This document shows, in pieces, positions 23,821 through 32,733 of a stretch of DNA of 33,820 nucleotides. Under the pieces are notes generated by a model, which ran no database searches, was not told where the DNA came from, and worked only from the letters and a program-made list of their open reading frames with translations. Position 1 is the first letter of the stretch. Each line of letters starts with the position of its first letter. The stretch is from Pantoea sp. 18069 (lineage in GTDB: Bacteria > Pseudomonadota > Gammaproteobacteria > Burkholderiales > Burkholderiaceae_C), in contig NZ_CACSJA010000046.1 in the NCBI RefSeq assembly GCF_902706035.1, positions 1 through 33,820 of the forward strand, in the 5' to 3' direction. The position numbers and the translations under genes were made by a program.

Positions 23821-24420
23821 TCAGCGTGCGGGAGCGGGCGCCGAGAAGTCCACGCTCGGTGGCGTGGAGATCTGGGCTTCGTTTTGCACCGTGAAGTTCG
23901 GCTTGGGCGCGTAGCTGAAGACCTTCGCCGTGAGGTTGGTCGGGAAGCTGCGCGCGAGCACGTTGTAGGACTGCACGGTCTGGATGTACTGGTTGCGCGC
24001 CACGGTGATGCGGTTCTCCGTGCCTTCGAGCGTCACGCGCAGGTCGCGAAAGCCCTCGTTGGCCTGCAGCTGCGGGTAGCGCTCGGAGACCATCATCAGC
24101 CGCGACAGCGCGCCCGAGAGCTCGCCCTGGGCCTGCTGGAATCTGGCGAATGCCGCGGGGTCGTTGATCAGCTCGGGCGTGGCCTGGATCGACGTGGCCT
24201 TGGCGCGCGCTTCGATGACCTGGGTCAGCGTCTCCTGTTCGAAATTGGCCTGGCCCTTGACGGTGGCGACGATGTTCGGCACCAGGTCGGCGCGGCGCTG
24301 GTACTGGTTGAGCACTTCGCTCCAGGCGGCCTTGGATTGTTCGTCCAGGCGCTGGAAATCGTTGTAGCCGCAGCCGGTAAGGGCCAGGGTCGTGAACAGG
24401 ATGGCGAGTAGGCGTTTCAT
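23821..24420 (-). CDS. LemA family lipoprotein
   Basis: LemA proteins are membrane-associated alpha-helical proteins of unsettled function. The 199-residue product begins MKRLLAILFTTLALTGCGYN, with lipobox LTGC (Cys17), so this version is lipid-anchored. Core blocks are WSEVLNQYQRRADLVPNIV, GQANFEQETLTQVIEARAKA and QYIQTVQSYNVLARSFPTNL. I start at the ATG at 24420; the frame continues upstream without recognisable sequence. It lies 12 nt before the first TPM gene, the widespread LemA-TPM pairing. Confidence 0.93.
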   Translation of the reverse strand: MKRLLAILFTTLALTGCGYNDFQRLDEQSKAAWSEVLNQYQRRADLVPNIVATVKGQANFEQETLTQVIEARAKATSIQATPELINDPAAFARFQQAQGELSGALSRLMMVSERYPQLQANEGFRDLRVTLEGTENRITVARNQYIQTVQSYNVLARSFPTNLTAKVFSYAPKPNFTVQNEAQISTPPSVDFSAPAPAR

Positions 24421-24545
24421 AGTAGGCTTGTGCTGGCGCCCGGTGACGGGCGAGGTGGCAGCGGTGGCTGCCGATGCTGCAGATTGTGCCGCATCTACCC
24501 TGGCAAGGGTAGGTAGGATCAGGCCGCGAACCGAAGGAGACGGTG

Positions 24546-25076
24546 ATGGACGATATCGTGAAACAGGCCATGGCCAAATGGCCGAACGTGCCCGATTGTT
24601 TCGGCTGGCTCGGGCTTGATGCGCGCGGCCAGTGGTTTCTGCGTGACGATGCGGTGCAGGCGCTCGGAACGTTCGATGAAAGCAAGGGATCACTTCTGGT
24701 GCATGAGAAGCTGCTGGCCTTCATTGCGCGCAACTATGCGCGCGATGATCTCGGCCGCTGGTTTTTCCAGAACGGGCCGCAGCGCGTCTATGTGGAGCTC
24801 GAAGCCGCGCCGTTCGTCTGGCGGCTGCAGCCGGGCGGCCAGGTGCAGGCGCAGACCGGCGCGCTGGCCACGCCCCAGGCCTGCCTGGTCGACGAGCAGG
24901 GCCGGGTCTACCTCGCGACCGAGCTGGGCCTGGGGCTGGTGCACAGCCAGGATGTGGGCCTGGTGGCCGACGGGCTCGAGCAGCAGCGCTGGCCGCAGGA
25001 GGACGTGCTGGCGGGCAGCCTGCCCGCGCGCTTTCATTTCGTGCGCAGCCCGGCGCAGCAGCAAACTCCGGCCTAG
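24546..25076 (+). CDS. Conserved-looking hypothetical protein
   Basis: I do not recognise a function. The 176-residue cytoplasmic protein is rich in Trp and aromatic residues at the start (MDDIVKQAMAKWPNVPDCFG then WLGLDARGQWFLRDD) and has KLLAFIARNYARDDLGRWFFQNGPQRVYVELEAAPFVWRL, then a Gln/Gly-rich second half. No signal peptide or membrane segment is visible. The ribosome-binding site GAAGGAGA is excellent; GTG at 24543 or ATG at 24546 could start, and I take the ATG. It stands alone on the + strand between the LemA set and cytochrome c genes. Confidence 0.82.
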   Translation: MDDIVKQAMAKWPNVPDCFGWLGLDARGQWFLRDDAVQALGTFDESKGSLLVHEKLLAFIARNYARDDLGRWFFQNGPQRVYVELEAAPFVWRLQPGGQVQAQTGALATPQACLVDEQGRVYLATELGLGLVHSQDVGLVADGLEQQRWPQEDVLAGSLPARFHFVRSPAQQQTPA

Positions 25077-25080
25077 TGAA

Positions 25081-25099
25081 AAGAGGCCCAAGGCCTCTT
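25081..25099. terminator. Hairpin between convergent genes
   Basis: A perfect 8-bp stem AAGAGGCC / GGCCTCTT with loop CAA. On the - strand it is followed by TTC after TCTT (TCTTTTC), a modest T tail ending the cytochrome gene; on the + strand the tail is poor. It lies 4 nt after the + strand stop codon. Confidence 0.65.
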
Positions 25100-25125
25100 G
25101 ATCGCTGGCGCGAAGCGCTGCGGTA

Positions 25126-25671
25126 TTACTTCGCCGCTTCGCCTTCGCCTTCGCCTTCGCCTTCGCCTTCGGCCGCGGGCGCCTGCGGCTCGTCGAACTT
25201 CGCGCCGGCCGCGTTGGCCATGAACACCACGCCGCGCGCGATTTCCGTGTCGTTGAAATCGCCGCCACCCTGGGGTGCCATCGCGCCCTTGCCCTTGAGC
25301 GCGGCTTCGACCATTGCCTCGAAGCCATGCGCCAGACGCGGGCCCCAGGCGGCGGTATCGCCGAACTTGGGTGCATCGGCGACACCGGCCGCATGGCAGG
25401 CAGCGCATTGGCCGTTGTAGACGGCTTCACCGCCGCGCAGCGGCCGGTTGGCGTCACGGATCTCGACCTGCCCCACTTTTTGCAGACGCTGGGCCTTGGC
25501 CATCTCCGGATTGGCGGCGCCCGGGCCGGGCTTGCTGCCGGAGTTGACGAACATGACCAGGCCGATGATGACCAGGACCGGAATCACAAAAGAGAGAAAC
25601 ACGGCGATCAGCAACTGCTTGGGGTTCTTGATCGGGCCTGCATGTGCTTCTTCGTGGGGATTGGCGCTCAT
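25126..25671 (-). CDS. Membrane-anchored class I cytochrome c (c5 type)
   Basis: A single-heme c-type cytochrome, probably an electron donor to a terminal oxidase. Residues 18-45 contain one membrane anchor (QLLIAVFLSFVIPVLVIIGL). The heme motif is CAACH in GEAVYNGQCAACHAAGVAD near residue 95, with a later methionine ligand in GKGAMAPQGG, typical of the c5/Cyt_c_5 family. The C-terminus is an acidic (Glu-Gly)n tail encoded by a hexamer repeat. The ATG at 25671 has GAGG upstream. 181 residues. Confidence 0.92.
   Translation of the reverse strand: MSANPHEEAHAGPIKNPKQLLIAVFLSFVIPVLVIIGLVMFVNSGSKPGPGAANPEMAKAQRLQKVGQVEIRDANRPLRGGEAVYNGQCAACHAAGVADAPKFGDTAAWGPRLAHGFEAMVEAALKGKGAMAPQGGGDFNDTEIARGVVFMANAAGAKFDEPQAPAAEGEGEGEGEGEAAK
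25141..25170. repeat. Tandem GCCTTC hexamer repeat in the cytochrome c gene
   Basis: Five perfect GCCTTC units in a row, preceded by an imperfect CGCTTC. On the coding (-) strand they encode alternating Glu-Gly near the C-terminus. Copy-number changes would keep the frame and alter only the tail length. Confidence 0.9.
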
Positions 25672-25710
25672 GACGTCCTCAGTGTTATTAGGGATATATT
25701 TCAGCAGGGA

Positions 25711-25716
25711 ATTATA
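25711..25716 (-). promoter_or_regulatory. -10 box of the cytochrome c gene
   Basis: A perfect TATAAT on the - strand lies about 40 nt upstream of the cytochrome ATG, in an AT-rich patch. No convincing -35 is seen at 16-18 nt. Confidence 0.4.
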
Positions 25717-25800
25717 TGGGGCACCTTGTGTCTGGCTGCTGCGCGTTTCCCCGTGCGTGTGCACTACGGCAACCAAGCTGCGCGGGACATGATCTGGCGC

Positions 25801-25836
25801 AAGAAAAAAGGCCATGCCCCGCAGGTCATGGCCTTT
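25801..25836 (-). terminator. Intrinsic terminator of the efflux operon
   Basis: On the - strand AAAGGCCATG and CATGGCCTTT form a perfect 10-bp stem with a 10-nt loop, followed by TTTTTTCTT. It begins 36 nt after the end of the outer-membrane-factor gene. Confidence 0.9.
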
Positions 25837-25871
25837 GCTGCGCGCCGCGTTGGCGCAGGCGCGTACGGATT

Positions 25872-27317
25872 TCAACGTGGCGTGCCAGGGGCCTGCGCGG
25901 TGCTTGCCAGCGGCGTGGGTGAAGCGACGCCGCCGCCCAGCGCCTTGTACAGCAGCAACTGGTTCTGCACCTGGGCCAGGCGCACCTGCACCACGGACTG
26001 CTCGAGCGCGAACAGCGTGCGCTGGGCGTCGAGCAGATCGAGGTAGCTGGACACGCCATTGCTGTAGCGCAGATCGGAGAGCTTCAGGCGCACGGTCTCG
26101 GCCTCGAGCTGGGCACGCTGGGCGCGGTCCTGCTCGCGCAGCGAGGCCTGGCTGTCGAGTGCATCCGAGACTTCGCGGAATGCGGTCTGGATGGCTTTCT
26201 CGTACTGGGCGACGGCGATCTGGCGACCCACCTGGGCCGCGTCGAGGTTGGCGCTGTTGCGGCCCGCGTCAAAGATCGGCAGCAGCGCCGACGGTGCGAG
26301 CGAGAAGCCCCAGGAGCCGCTCTTGAACAGCCCCGAGAGTTCGCTGCTGGCCGTGCCGACCTGCGCGGTGAGCGCGATGCGCGGGAAGAAATTCGCGCGC
26401 GCCGCACCGATGTTGGCGTTGGCGCCGATCAGCAGCTGTTCCGCCTGGCGGATGTCCGGCCGCTGGATCAGAAGGTCCGACGGCAGGCCTGCGGGCAGCG
26501 GGGCCAGCGCAGGCGCCTGGTTCAGGCGCGTGTCCGCGAGGCCGGCATTGACTTCGGGCGGCAGCGACTGGCCCAGCAGCAGGGCCAGCGCATTCGCGTC
26601 GAGCGCGCGTTGGCGCTGCTGCTGCGCGAGCGTGGCGCGCGCGGCTTCGGTCAGCGACACCGCCTGGCGGTAGTCGAGCTCGGAGGTCGCACCGGCATCG
26701 AAGCGCAGCCGAGTCAGATCGACCGACGCTTCGCGGGTCTCGAGCGTGCGGCGCGAAATCGCGAGCAGTTCCTCGTCGGCCAGCAGCGTGTACCAGGCGT
26801 TGGCGACGGACGCCACCAGGCTTACCTGCGTGGCGCGCATGCCTTCCTCGGTCGCAAGGTACTGGGCCAGTGCCTGCTGCTTGAGGCTGCCGACGCGGCC
26901 GAAGAAGTCGAGCTCCCAGGCCGTGGTCTGCAGTCCCACGCTATAGGCGTTGGTGTAGCCGCTGTTGGCCGTATCGGGCGTGCGCGAAGCCGTCATGCCG
27001 CCGTGGATGGTCGGGAACTGGTCGGCGCGCGTGATCCGGTACTGGGCCCGGGCCTGCTCGATATTGAGCACCGCGACCTGCAGGTCACGGTTGTTGGCCA
27101 GCGCCAGGCCGATCAGTTGCTGCAGGCGCGGATCGGTGAAGTATTCCTGCCAGGCCAGGGTGGCCGCGGCCTGGGCGCCGGCCGTCGCGGCCTCTTGCGC
27201 CGCGCTGTGGTAGGCGGCCGGCACGGGCGCCGTGGGGCGCTCGTAGGTGGGAATGAACGAGCAGCCGGCCATCAGCAGGGCCGCTGCCAGCGCTACGGGA
27301 GTGCAGCGGTTAATCAT
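25872..27317 (-). CDS. RND efflux outer-membrane factor (OprM/NodT family)
   Basis: The outer-membrane channel of the tripartite pump. The 481-residue protein starts with a lipoprotein signal (LMAGC, Cys19). The OEP repeats are visible: IGLALANNRDLQVAVLNIEQARAQY early and FREVSDALDSQASLREQ with YSNGVSSYLDLLDAQRTLFALEQ late; WELDFFGRVGSLKQQALAQY is the classic NodT-family block. It overlaps the pump gene end by 8 nt (ATGATTAA), so translation is coupled. The tail after LYKALGGG is Pro/Ala/Thr-rich. Confidence 0.95.
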   Translation of the reverse strand: MINRCTPVALAAALLMAGCSFIPTYERPTAPVPAAYHSAAQEAATAGAQAAATLAWQEYFTDPRLQQLIGLALANNRDLQVAVLNIEQARAQYRITRADQFPTIHGGMTASRTPDTANSGYTNAYSVGLQTTAWELDFFGRVGSLKQQALAQYLATEEGMRATQVSLVASVANAWYTLLADEELLAISRRTLETREASVDLTRLRFDAGATSELDYRQAVSLTEAARATLAQQQRQRALDANALALLLGQSLPPEVNAGLADTRLNQAPALAPLPAGLPSDLLIQRPDIRQAEQLLIGANANIGAARANFFPRIALTAQVGTASSELSGLFKSGSWGFSLAPSALLPIFDAGRNSANLDAAQVGRQIAVAQYEKAIQTAFREVSDALDSQASLREQDRAQRAQLEAETVRLKLSDLRYSNGVSSYLDLLDAQRTLFALEQSVVQVRLAQVQNQLLLYKALGGGVASPTPLASTAQAPGTPR

Positions 27318-30300
27318 GGCGCAGGGCCTCCGGGTTGTGGGCAGCAGCCTGGGGAGGATCGATGTCCTCGGCGTGCTTCTTGCCCTTGAAGAGCGAGCGG
27401 ACGATCACGAAGAAGACGGGCACGAAGAACACCGCCAGCACCGTGCCGGTGAAGATGCCGCCGAGCACGCCGGTGCCGATCGCACGCTGGCTGGCCGAGC
27501 TCGCGCCCGAGGCCAGGACCAGCGGCACCACGCCCAGGCCGAAGGCCAGCGACGTCATGATGATCGGGCGAAAGCGCAGGTGGGCGGCTTCGAGCGCGGC
27601 CTGAATGACCGTCCTGCCCTGGGCTTGCAGGTCCTTGGCGAACTCGATGATCAGAATCGCGTTCTTCGCCGTCAGGCCGATGATGGTGATCAGCCCGACC
27701 TGGAAGTACACGTCGTTGGCGTAGCCGCGCATCAGCGTGGCCACCACCACCCCGAGCACGCCCAGGGGCACGACCAGAATCACCGCCAGCGGAATCGTCC
27801 AGCTTTCGTACAGCGCGGCCAGGCACAGGAACACGGCCAGGATGGCGAAGCTGTAGAGGATCAGCGACTGCGAGCCCGCAAGCTTTTCCTCATACGACTG
27901 GCCTGTCCATTCGTAGCCGAAGCCCTCGGGCAACTGACCGACCAGGCGTTCCATTTCCGCCATCGCGTCACCCGTGCTGTAGCCCGGGGCGGGCACGCCC
28001 GTGATCTTCATCGCGGGGTAGCCGTTGTAGCGCAGGGTCTGCTGCGCGCCCAGGACCCAGCGCGTGGTGGCGAAGGTCGAGAACGGCACGGGCTGGCCCA
28101 GGCTGTTCGGCGCCGTCAACTGCATCAGGTCTTCGGCCTGCATGCGCGCGGGCGCATCGGCCTGCACGATCACGCGCTGCAGTCGGCCCTTGTTCGGGAA
28201 GTCATTGACGTAGCTCGAACCCAGCGCCGTGGACAGCGTGGTGTTGATCGCGCTGAACGCCACGCCCAGGGCGCTGGCCTTGTCGCGGTCGATGTCGATC
28301 TGCAGCTGGGGCGCGTCTTCCAGGCCGTCCGGACGCACCTGTGTCAGCACCTTGCTTTGCGAGGCCATGCCCAGCAACTGGTTGCGGGCGTTCACCAGCG
28401 CGGCATGGCCGTTGCTGCCACGGTCCTGCAGGCGCAGGGTGAAGCCCGACGAGTTGCCCAGCTCGGGAATGGGCGGCGGGCTCAGCGCGAACACGAAGGC
28501 GTCGCGCACGCCGGACATCGCACCCATGATGCGGCCCGCGAGCGCGTCCGCGGATTGCGAGGCCGCGGCGCGTTCGCTCCAGTCCTTGAGCGTGATGAAC
28601 GCCAGGCCGGCATTCTGTCCCTGGCCCGAGAAGCTGAAGCCCAGCACGCTGACCATGCTCGCGACTTCGGGCTGCTGCAGCGTGAATTTCTCCACTTCCT
28701 CCATCACGGCCTGGGTCCGCTGCAGCGTCGCGCCAGGTGGCAGCTGGACGTTGGCGATGACCGTGCCCTGGTCTTCACCGGGCAGGAAGGACGTGGGCAG
28801 GTTCTTGTAGACCAGCGCCACGGCGCCGAGGATGGCGGCGTAGATGATCAGATAGCGCGCGGCCTTCTTGAGCATGCGCGCGACCACGCTTTCATAGCCC
28901 TTGGCGGTCTGGCTGAAGCGGCGGTTGAACCAGGTGAAGAACTTGTTCTTCTTGGCGTCATGGTCGACGGGCTTGAGCAGCGTGGCGCACAGCGCGGGCG
29001 TCAGCGACAGCGCCATGAACGCCGAGAAGGCGATCGAGGCGACCATCACGGTGGCGAACTGGCGGTAGATGTTGCCGGTGGAGCCGGCGAAGAAGGCCAG
29101 CGGCACGAACACCGAGATCAGCACCACGGTCACGCCGATGATGGCGCCCGAGATCTGGCCCATGGCCTTGCGCGTTGCGGCGCGCGGCGGCAGCTTTTCC
29201 TCTTCCATGATGCGCTCGACGTTCTCGACCACCACGATGGCGTCATCGACCACGATGCCGATCACCAGCACCATGCCGAACATGGTCAGCACGTTGATCG
29301 AGAAGCCCAGGGCCAGCAGCGTGGCAAAGGTGCCCAGCAGGGCAATGGGCACGACGATGGTCGGAATGATGGTGTAGCGCCAGTTCTGCAGGAACAGGAA
29401 CATCACCAGGAACACCAGCGCCACGGCTTCGACCAGGGTCTGGGCGACCTGCTTGATCGAGATGCTCACGAAGTTCGAGCTGTCGTAGGGAATCGACCAT
29501 TCGACCCCTTCAGGGAAGAATTTCTCCAGTTCCTCGAGCTTGGCGCGCACATCCTTGGCGGCGGCCAGCGCATTGCCCGTAGGCGACAGCTGGACGCCGA
29601 TGCCGACGGCGGGCTGACCGTTCAGGCGGGCCGAAGTCGACAGGCTTTGCGAGCCGATTTCAATGCGTGCCACATCCTTGAGGCGCACGGTCGAGCCGTC
29701 GGCCTGGGCACGCAGCACGATGTTGCCGAACTGCTCGGGCGTGGACAGCTGGCCGCGCACGGTGACCGTGGCCGAGATGCTCTGGCCCGTGATGTTGGGC
29801 AGCTCGCCGATCGCGCCGGACGCGACCTGGGCGTTCTGCGACTGGATGGCGGTCGTGACGTCCGCCGAGGACAGGTTGAAGCCCTGCAGCTTGGCGGGGT
29901 CGATCCAGATGCGCATGGCCTGTTCGGAGCCGAACAGCTGCACCTGACCGATGCCGGTGACGCGCTGGAGTTCGGGCACCAGGTTGCGCGTCGCGTAATC
30001 GCCCAGCGCCGTCGTATCCCAGTCGGGGTTCTTCGACGCCAGCATCGCGAACAGCAGGAAGTTGGCCGACGACTTGTCGACCTTCACGCCCTGCTGGGTC
30101 ACGGCTGCGGGCAGGCGCGGCGTGGCGCGCGACAGGCGGTTTTGCACGTCGACCTGGGCCAGCTCGGGATTGGTTCCCTGCGCAAAGCTCACGGTGATCG
30201 AACCCGTGCCGTTGGCCTGGGCGGTGGACTCCATATAGAGCAGTCCGGGCGAACCGTTCATCTCGCGCTCGATCACGGACAGCACGCTGTCCTCGAGCAC

Positions 30301-30465
30301 CTGGGCGGAGGCACCGGGATAGGCGGTGCTGATGACGATGGCCGGAGGGGCCACGGGAGGGTATTGCGCAATCGGCAGCTGCGTGAGTGATACCGCGCCC
30401 ATCACGATGATGAACAGCGCGATCACCCAGGCAAAGATGGGGCGCTCAATAAAAAACTTGGCCAT
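27310..30465 (-). CDS. RND multidrug efflux pump, inner-membrane transporter (AcrB/MexB type, HAE1)
   Basis: A proton-driven drug exporter. The 1051-residue size and start MAKFFIERPIFAWVIALFII are typical. The proton-relay aspartates are Asp407 and Asp408 in GIVVDDAIVVVEN, the same numbering as AcrB, and the TM10 lysine is in GLTAKNAILIIEFAKDL. Two periplasmic loop regions with porter subdomains are present, and RIMEEEKLPPRAATRKAMGQ follows TM4. It lies between the adaptor gene (11-nt gap) and the outer-membrane factor. Substrates cannot be read from sequence. Confidence 0.97.
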   Translation of the reverse strand: MAKFFIERPIFAWVIALFIIVMGAVSLTQLPIAQYPPVAPPAIVISTAYPGASAQVLEDSVLSVIEREMNGSPGLLYMESTAQANGTGSITVSFAQGTNPELAQVDVQNRLSRATPRLPAAVTQQGVKVDKSSANFLLFAMLASKNPDWDTTALGDYATRNLVPELQRVTGIGQVQLFGSEQAMRIWIDPAKLQGFNLSSADVTTAIQSQNAQVASGAIGELPNITGQSISATVTVRGQLSTPEQFGNIVLRAQADGSTVRLKDVARIEIGSQSLSTSARLNGQPAVGIGVQLSPTGNALAAAKDVRAKLEELEKFFPEGVEWSIPYDSSNFVSISIKQVAQTLVEAVALVFLVMFLFLQNWRYTIIPTIVVPIALLGTFATLLALGFSINVLTMFGMVLVIGIVVDDAIVVVENVERIMEEEKLPPRAATRKAMGQISGAIIGVTVVLISVFVPLAFFAGSTGNIYRQFATVMVASIAFSAFMALSLTPALCATLLKPVDHDAKKNKFFTWFNRRFSQTAKGYESVVARMLKKAARYLIIYAAILGAVALVYKNLPTSFLPGEDQGTVIANVQLPPGATLQRTQAVMEEVEKFTLQQPEVASMVSVLGFSFSGQGQNAGLAFITLKDWSERAAASQSADALAGRIMGAMSGVRDAFVFALSPPPIPELGNSSGFTLRLQDRGSNGHAALVNARNQLLGMASQSKVLTQVRPDGLEDAPQLQIDIDRDKASALGVAFSAINTTLSTALGSSYVNDFPNKGRLQRVIVQADAPARMQAEDLMQLTAPNSLGQPVPFSTFATTRWVLGAQQTLRYNGYPAMKITGVPAPGYSTGDAMAEMERLVGQLPEGFGYEWTGQSYEEKLAGSQSLILYSFAILAVFLCLAALYESWTIPLAVILVVPLGVLGVVVATLMRGYANDVYFQVGLITIIGLTAKNAILIIEFAKDLQAQGRTVIQAALEAAHLRFRPIIMTSLAFGLGVVPLVLASGASSASQRAIGTGVLGGIFTGTVLAVFFVPVFFVIVRSLFKGKKHAEDIDPPQAAAHNPEALRHD

Positions 30466-30476
30466 GACGGACGCCT

Positions 30477-31760
30477 TTACTTGTCAGCCGCGGGAGCTGC
30501 CGCTGCGGGTGCGGCCGCAGCGGGTTCTGCCGGGGCTGCTGCCGCCGGCGCGGTGCCGGGCGCATGCCACGGCACCGGAGTGACGGGCGTGCCGGGTGGC
30601 AGCATCTGCAATTTCTGGAAGCCGTCGACCATGACCTTCTCGCCGGCCTTGAGGCCGTCGAGCACGATCCATTGCTGGTTTTGCGCCGCGCTGACCTTGA
30701 TGCTGCGCTGGGAGATCTTGCCGTCGTCACCGACCACCGACACGGTGTCGCCGTTTTCGCTGCGCGTCACGGCCTGCTGGGGCAGGGAGATGGCGTTCAC
30801 GGCCTGGGCCTGCTCGACCTGCACGCGCACGTAGAGGCCGGGCAGCAGCATTCCCTGGGGGTTGGGCACTTCGGCGCGCAGCGTGACCTGACCGGTCGTG
30901 CTGTCCACGGACAGGTCGGTGAACAGCAGCTTGCCCGCGCGTTCGTAGATGCTGCCGTCTTCCAGAATCACCTTCACGCTTGCCGCATCGTTGCCCGAGG
31001 CTTTCTTGAGCTGGCCTTCGGCCATGGCCTTGCGCAGCTTGAAAGCTTCGCTCGACGACTGGGTGAAGTTGATATAGACCGGGTCGATCTGCTGGATCAC
31101 GGCCAGCGGAGTGGCTTCGCCCTGACCGACCAGCGCGCCTTCGGTGACCAGCGACTGGCCGATGCGCCCCGAGATCGGCGCGGTGACCTTGGCATAGCCG
31201 AGGCTGATGTCGGCCGAGCGCACATTGGCCTTGCCGGCGGCGACATCGGCCAGCGCCTGCTTGTATGCGGCTTCGGCGTTCACGAAGTCCTGCTTGCTGA
31301 TCGCATTGGCGGCGACCAGGGGCTTGTAGCGTTCGAGCTGGGCCGCGGCCTGCGCGAGATTGGCTTCCGAGCGGGCCAATGCGGCGCGTGCGCTTTGCGC
31401 CGTGGCTTCATAGGACGCGGCGTCGATGCGGTACAGCGTCTGGCCGGCCTTGACGTCGCTGCCTTCGCGGTACAGACGCTCGAGCAGGATGCCGGCGCTG
31501 CGCGCGCGCACCTGGGCCACGCGCGATGCTTCGACGCGACCAGGCAATTCCGTCACCAGGCCGATGTCGCCGGGCGTGGCCACCACGACGCCGACCTGCA
31601 CCTGGGGTGCCTGGGCGCCTGCCGCGGGCGGCTGGCCTTGCGCAGGCTTGTCGCCGCATGCGACCAGCGTGAGCGCTGCCGAAACGGCCAGTGCCAGGCA
31701 GGCGTGGCGGTATAGGCGACGGGGAGGTTGGGCGTCGGGCGCATTGCGCGTGCTGTGCAT
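30477..31760 (-). CDS. RND efflux periplasmic adaptor (AcrA/MexA type)
   Basis: The membrane-fusion protein linking pump and outer-membrane channel. A lipoprotein signal ends TLVACGDK (Cys35). The lipoyl halves (LPGRVEASRVAQVRARSAGI and ISLGYAKVTAPISGRIG) flank a coiled-coil hairpin of about 90 residues; the beta-barrel and membrane-proximal domains follow (QIDPVYINFTQS, PGLYVRVQVEQA). The last about 30 residues are an Ala/Pro low-complexity tail, unusual beside AcrA. 427 residues; AGGA lies 8 nt before the ATG. First gene of the operon, divergent from its TetR regulator. Confidence 0.95.
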   Translation of the reverse strand: MHSTRNAPDAQPPRRLYRHACLALAVSAALTLVACGDKPAQGQPPAAGAQAPQVQVGVVVATPGDIGLVTELPGRVEASRVAQVRARSAGILLERLYREGSDVKAGQTLYRIDAASYEATAQSARAALARSEANLAQAAAQLERYKPLVAANAISKQDFVNAEAAYKQALADVAAGKANVRSADISLGYAKVTAPISGRIGQSLVTEGALVGQGEATPLAVIQQIDPVYINFTQSSSEAFKLRKAMAEGQLKKASGNDAASVKVILEDGSIYERAGKLLFTDLSVDSTTGQVTLRAEVPNPQGMLLPGLYVRVQVEQAQAVNAISLPQQAVTRSENGDTVSVVGDDGKISQRSIKVSAAQNQQWIVLDGLKAGEKVMVDGFQKLQMLPPGTPVTPVPWHAPGTAPAAAAPAEPAAAAPAAAAPAADK

Positions 31761-31857
31761 GGTTTTTTCCTAGGGATGAATCAGCGTCGGAGCATGGACG
31801 GCGTGCATGTCAATATGACGAGCACAGGCCCGCAATGCCCCTGAAATGAGCTTGGCG

Positions 31858-31885
31858 ATTGTACATACATTCATGAATGTATAAT
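31858..31885. promoter_or_regulatory. Divergent promoter region with AcrR-type operator
   Basis: ATACATTCATGAATGTAT (31865-31882) is a perfect 18-bp palindrome. With its flanks it shares TACATACATT and TGAATGTAT with the E. coli acrAB operator as I recall it. TATAAT (31880-31885) is a perfect -10 for the rightward regulator gene, overlapping the palindrome; TACAAT on the - strand (31858-31863) is a -10 for the efflux operon, whose spacer contains the palindrome. Repressor binding would therefore block both promoters. Confidence 0.8.
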
Positions 31886-31960
31886 AAGACCCCTGCCTGG
31901 ATTGAGGACATTGTGACCTCAGTGCGCCAGGGGTGCACGATTGAAAATGGGAGAAGTGTC

Positions 31961-32680
31961 ATGGCCCGTAGAACCAAAGAAGATGCGGTGGCGACGCGCA
32001 ATGCCTTGCTGGACGCCGCCGAGCAGGTTTTCCTGGCGCAGGGTGTTTCGCAGTCATCGCTGGCGGCCATTGCCAAGCAGGCGGGGGCGACGCGTGGCGC
32101 GGTCTATTGGCACTTCAAGGACAAGCTCGACCTGTTCAACGCCATGATCGACCGTGTCGCCATGCCGCTCGACCAGATCATGTATGGCGGCGTGGGGCAG
32201 TTTGCCGATGCCGCGCCCTTGCCGCGCATGTGTCGGGTGATGTATTTGCTGCTGCACGGTCTGGTGACCGATGAGCGCATCTGCCGGGTCTTCACCATCA
32301 TGAAGCACCGCGTGGAGTTCGTCGGCGAGCTCGCGGCATTGCAGGTCCGGCATACCTCCTCGCTCAATGACTTCACGCGCCAGCTGGCGCTTGATTTCGC
32401 GGCCGCCGCTGAGCATGGGGGGCTGGAGTTGCGTCATTCGCCGCAATTGCTTGCGACCGGCCTGCGTTCGCTGGTCGACGGGTTGATCCACTCCTGGTTG
32501 CTGGGCCTCGAAGGCTTTGATCTGGAGAGGGACGGCTTTGCGGCCATACAGGTCTATCTGATCGGTGCGGGCCTGCCGCAGGCGGCGGTGCGCGCGGCTT
32601 TCGAAGAGGCCGCATCCGTTCCGTGCCCGCAGCCCGGCGATGCGCGCGTTCCTTGCGGATATGTCGACCCGCTTGTGTGA
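31961..32680 (+). CDS. TetR/AcrR-type repressor of the efflux operon
   Basis: The 239-residue protein begins MARRTKEDAVATRNALLDAA, and the helix-turn-helix reads SLAAIAKQAGATRGAVYWHF (33-52), nearly the AcrR/MtrR/TtgR consensus. The C-terminal ligand domain includes HSPQLLATGLRSLVDGLIHSWLL (AcrR-like TetR_C). I start at the ATG at 31961, with GGGAGA 7-12 nt upstream; the frame opens earlier (31877) but that part spans the operator and -10. It is transcribed away from the pump genes, with a shared operator, so it probably represses both. Confidence 0.93.
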   Translation: MARRTKEDAVATRNALLDAAEQVFLAQGVSQSSLAAIAKQAGATRGAVYWHFKDKLDLFNAMIDRVAMPLDQIMYGGVGQFADAAPLPRMCRVMYLLLHGLVTDERICRVFTIMKHRVEFVGELAALQVRHTSSLNDFTRQLALDFAAAAEHGGLELRHSPQLLATGLRSLVDGLIHSWLLGLEGFDLERDGFAAIQVYLIGAGLPQAAVRAAFEEAASVPCPQPGDARVPCGYVDPLV

Positions 32681-32733
32681 ATTTCGCGCAAAGTCGTGCG
32701 ACAATGCGCGCTTGCTTTGGACCTCGGTCCGGG

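Noticed and set aside
27247..30390. A 1047-codon open frame on the + strand opposite the RND pump gene
   Set aside because: It is exactly antisense to a clear AcrB-type gene; its His/Arg/Gly/Gln-rich product resembles no family and is the usual by-product of high third-position GC.
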